A stretch of 13,732 bases of DNA from UBA10133 sp964528565 (GTDB taxonomy: Bacteria; Patescibacteriota; Microgenomatia; UBA1400; MFAQ01): the NCBI GenBank assembly GCA_964528565.1, contig CAZGSP010000036.1, positions 1 to 13,732 on the forward strand. Direction: 5' to 3'. Both the position numbers and the translations under genes were made by a program. The notes beneath the pieces were generated by a model. The model was not told the DNA's origin, made no database searches, and worked only from the letters and a program-made list of their open reading frames with translations. Below are positions 12,466 through 13,732 of this stretch, one piece after another; position 1 is the first letter of the stretch, and each line of letters opens with the position of its first letter.

Positions 12466-13611
12466 CTACGGGATCGTAACTTCAAACGAACCCGTCCCGT
12501 GGTACTTCGTATTGATGTCCCCCAACATATTAAACGTTGAGGTGACATTGCAAGTGACCGTGTACGGTCCGGTTACCCCTGCCGGTTTTTCCATCGGCAA
12601 GAGAGTCACGTAATGGAGAGTGTAATAGTACGTGATGCCGTACCGGCTGGTCGAACCAAGAGGTAAGCCTTGGATCGGGCAACTCGAGTCAACTCGAGTC
12701 ACCTGAAACTGTCCCAACACAGGACCGTAGTAAAAGGACTCGAACGCCAGCATATCCCCCGGCTCGATCGGCCCTGCGTTTACACCGGTTACCTTCAACT
12801 CACCATAGGGGATTCCCGTTCCTACGACTAATTGATAGTCGTGTGAAAGGATTTGAACACCGGCCGTAAGGTCATTGAGTTCAACCAGCCGATTTGCCCC
12901 GAGATATTTTCCCGAAGCTGTCTCAAAGTTAAAGGTTTTGGATTCCCCGGCCGGCACAGTGCCCTGCCAGAAAACCTTGATACTGGTGGAATTGCCTTCC
13001 ACCCAGTACAGCTTCAAAGAGCCGTCGGTGGCGGTATGGAACACTTCCATCATTACATCATATGGAAGATCCACCAAAGAAGGGTTCTCGACTGTTAGTA
13101 CGATTGAAAATGGTCGGCCACCATACACAATCGAATCCGGTGCTGAGATCGTCCAAACCAGACTCGGGCTCAAAACGTTTATAACCCTTGAGCCGAGTTT
13201 GATTCCCTTGGATGAGACGACGGTCACGAGGTTTTGAACCCCGCTAATGTCACCTTTCAAGGTAATTCGAAATTCAACTCTGATCGACATTCCCGGCTTA
13301 AAACCACCCTTCTTCCAGGAAAACACCCAATTGTTGGCGTTGGATTGGTTCTGAAGCATTTTTGCCCCTGCCGTGATCGTGACATCGCCAACAACCGATT
13401 TCGGGAAAACGACCCGCCAATTAAACAAACAGGCGGTTTTTCCGACATTCTTTGCTACAAACGACACGGCGAAGGATTCACCGGCATAGGCTGTCTCCGG
13501 AGAGGAAACAACCAGCGTCGGTTCTACCGGTTTTGTGCCGGCCGCAAAGGCCGGAGTAAACGTACCTGCCAGGAGAACCAGGACCAGCGTGAAGACAAAA
13601 ATTTTCTTCAT
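12466..13611 (-). CDS. Secreted protein with tandem Ig/CARDB-like beta-sandwich domains
   Basis: This 381-aa protein has a clear signal peptide (MKKIFVFTLVLVLLAGTFTP, then AFA as cleavage site near 23-25). The mature part appears as two to three beta-sandwich domains. One starts TLVVSSPETAYAGESFAVSF, a second VWTISAPDSIVYGGRPFSIV; both share the pattern P-(D/E)-x-x-x-x-G-x-(P/S)-F-x-(I/V)-x-x-x-(V/A)-x-N, as in CARDB/DUF11-type repeats. The third part (about 265-381) has two Cys that may form a disulfide and a Tyr-rich stretch (YGITYYYTLHY). No sorting signal, lipobox or C-terminal membrane helix is seen, so it is released or held non-covalently. AAGGAG stands eight bases before the ATG. It may be a surface or adhesion component. 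Confidence 0.8.
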   Translation of the reverse strand: MKKIFVFTLVLVLLAGTFTPAFAAGTKPVEPTLVVSSPETAYAGESFAVSFVAKNVGKTACLFNWRVVFPKSVVGDVTITAGAKMLQNQSNANNWVFSWKKGGFKPGMSIRVEFRITLKGDISGVQNLVTVVSSKGIKLGSRVINVLSPSLVWTISAPDSIVYGGRPFSIVLTVENPSLVDLPYDVMMEVFHTATDGSLKLYWVEGNSTSIKVFWQGTVPAGESKTFNFETASGKYLGANRLVELNDLTAGVQILSHDYQLVVGTGIPYGELKVTGVNAGPIEPGDMLAFESFYYGPVLGQFQVTRVDSSCPIQGLPLGSTSRYGITYYYTLHYVTLLPMEKPAGVTGPYTVTCNVTSTFNMLGDINTKYHGTGSFEVTIP

Positions 13612-13656
13612 TTGTTACGCTCCTTTTCAATGTCAAAGTGGGTTCAAACTGCCGGT

Positions 13657-13685
13657 ATTCTAGCACAAAAACTCCAAAATAGCAA
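13657..13685 (-). promoter_or_regulatory. Promoter of the secreted 381-aa protein gene
   Basis: On the - strand: TTGCTA (13680-13685), a 17-bp spacer ending in TGC, then TAGAAT (13657-13662). The leader is about 40 nt and carries AAGGAG. It is the best-formed promoter in the window. Confidence 0.6.
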
Positions 13686-13732
13686 GACTATAAGACATTT
13701 TGTGCCTTCTCTAGCCACAAAAAGATGGAGCG

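Noticed and set aside
12679..12698. Direct repeat AACTCGAGTC x2 as a regulatory site
   Set aside because: It lies inside the secreted-protein coding sequence, keeps the frame, and nothing suggests more than chance.

Overview
The window looks like a piece of a small bacterial genome, most likely from the Candidate Phyla Radiation (Patescibacteria, possibly Microgenomates-like), with some Chloroflexota-like features. This is inferred from gene content: a PEGA/beta-propeller membrane protein, mreB, a GT26 glycosyltransferase, a sortase with a Pro/Thr-stalked surface protein, an SGNH-like lipoprotein, ndk, an UPF0102 (YraN) nuclease and an NYN-domain protein, mixed with short genes of no recognisable family. 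There is no rRNA, no complete mobile element and no CRISPR array. The standard genetic code fits every gene, but no gene here ends in TGA.

Layout. 1-160: 3' end of a + strand helix-turn-helix gene, tail to tail with the next block. 161-1800: a - strand surface module, with a secreted Pro/Thr-rich protein bearing a sorting-signal-like C-terminus, followed by a membrane-anchored sortase and a hairpin between them. 1800-2603: GT26 (WecG/TagA-like) glycosyltransferase. 2619-4111: about 1.5 kb of AT-rich DNA without a convincing gene. 4112-6526: mreB (-) and a PEGA-domain membrane protein (+) diverge from a 63-bp promoter region. 6576-8721: small zinc-ribbon gene (+), unknown 219-aa gene (-), a nested palindrome, tRNA-Arg(CCT), unknown 251-aa gene (+) and tRNA-Pro(CGG). 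8754-13611: a long - strand run of SGNH-like lipoprotein, 101-aa unknown, ndk, yraN, 149-aa unknown, NYN protein and a secreted 381-aa beta-sandwich protein. Most of these have their own promoter and/or terminator.

How it works together. Much of the window concerns the cell envelope: cell-shape scaffold (MreB), glycopolymer synthesis (GT26), covalent display of surface proteins (sortase and candidate substrate), and exported proteins (lipoprotein, 381-aa protein). Transcription units are mostly single genes. Two start types coexist. Several genes have a strong Shine-Dalgarno sequence. Others have none, and instead carry a -10 hexamer exactly 6 nt before the start codon, which predicts leaderless mRNAs. 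The most promising observations are this leaderless pattern, the sortase/substrate pair with a non-canonical sorting motif, the large AT-rich gap with GC-rich islands, and the absence of TGA stops. I did not see a clearly new multi-gene system.
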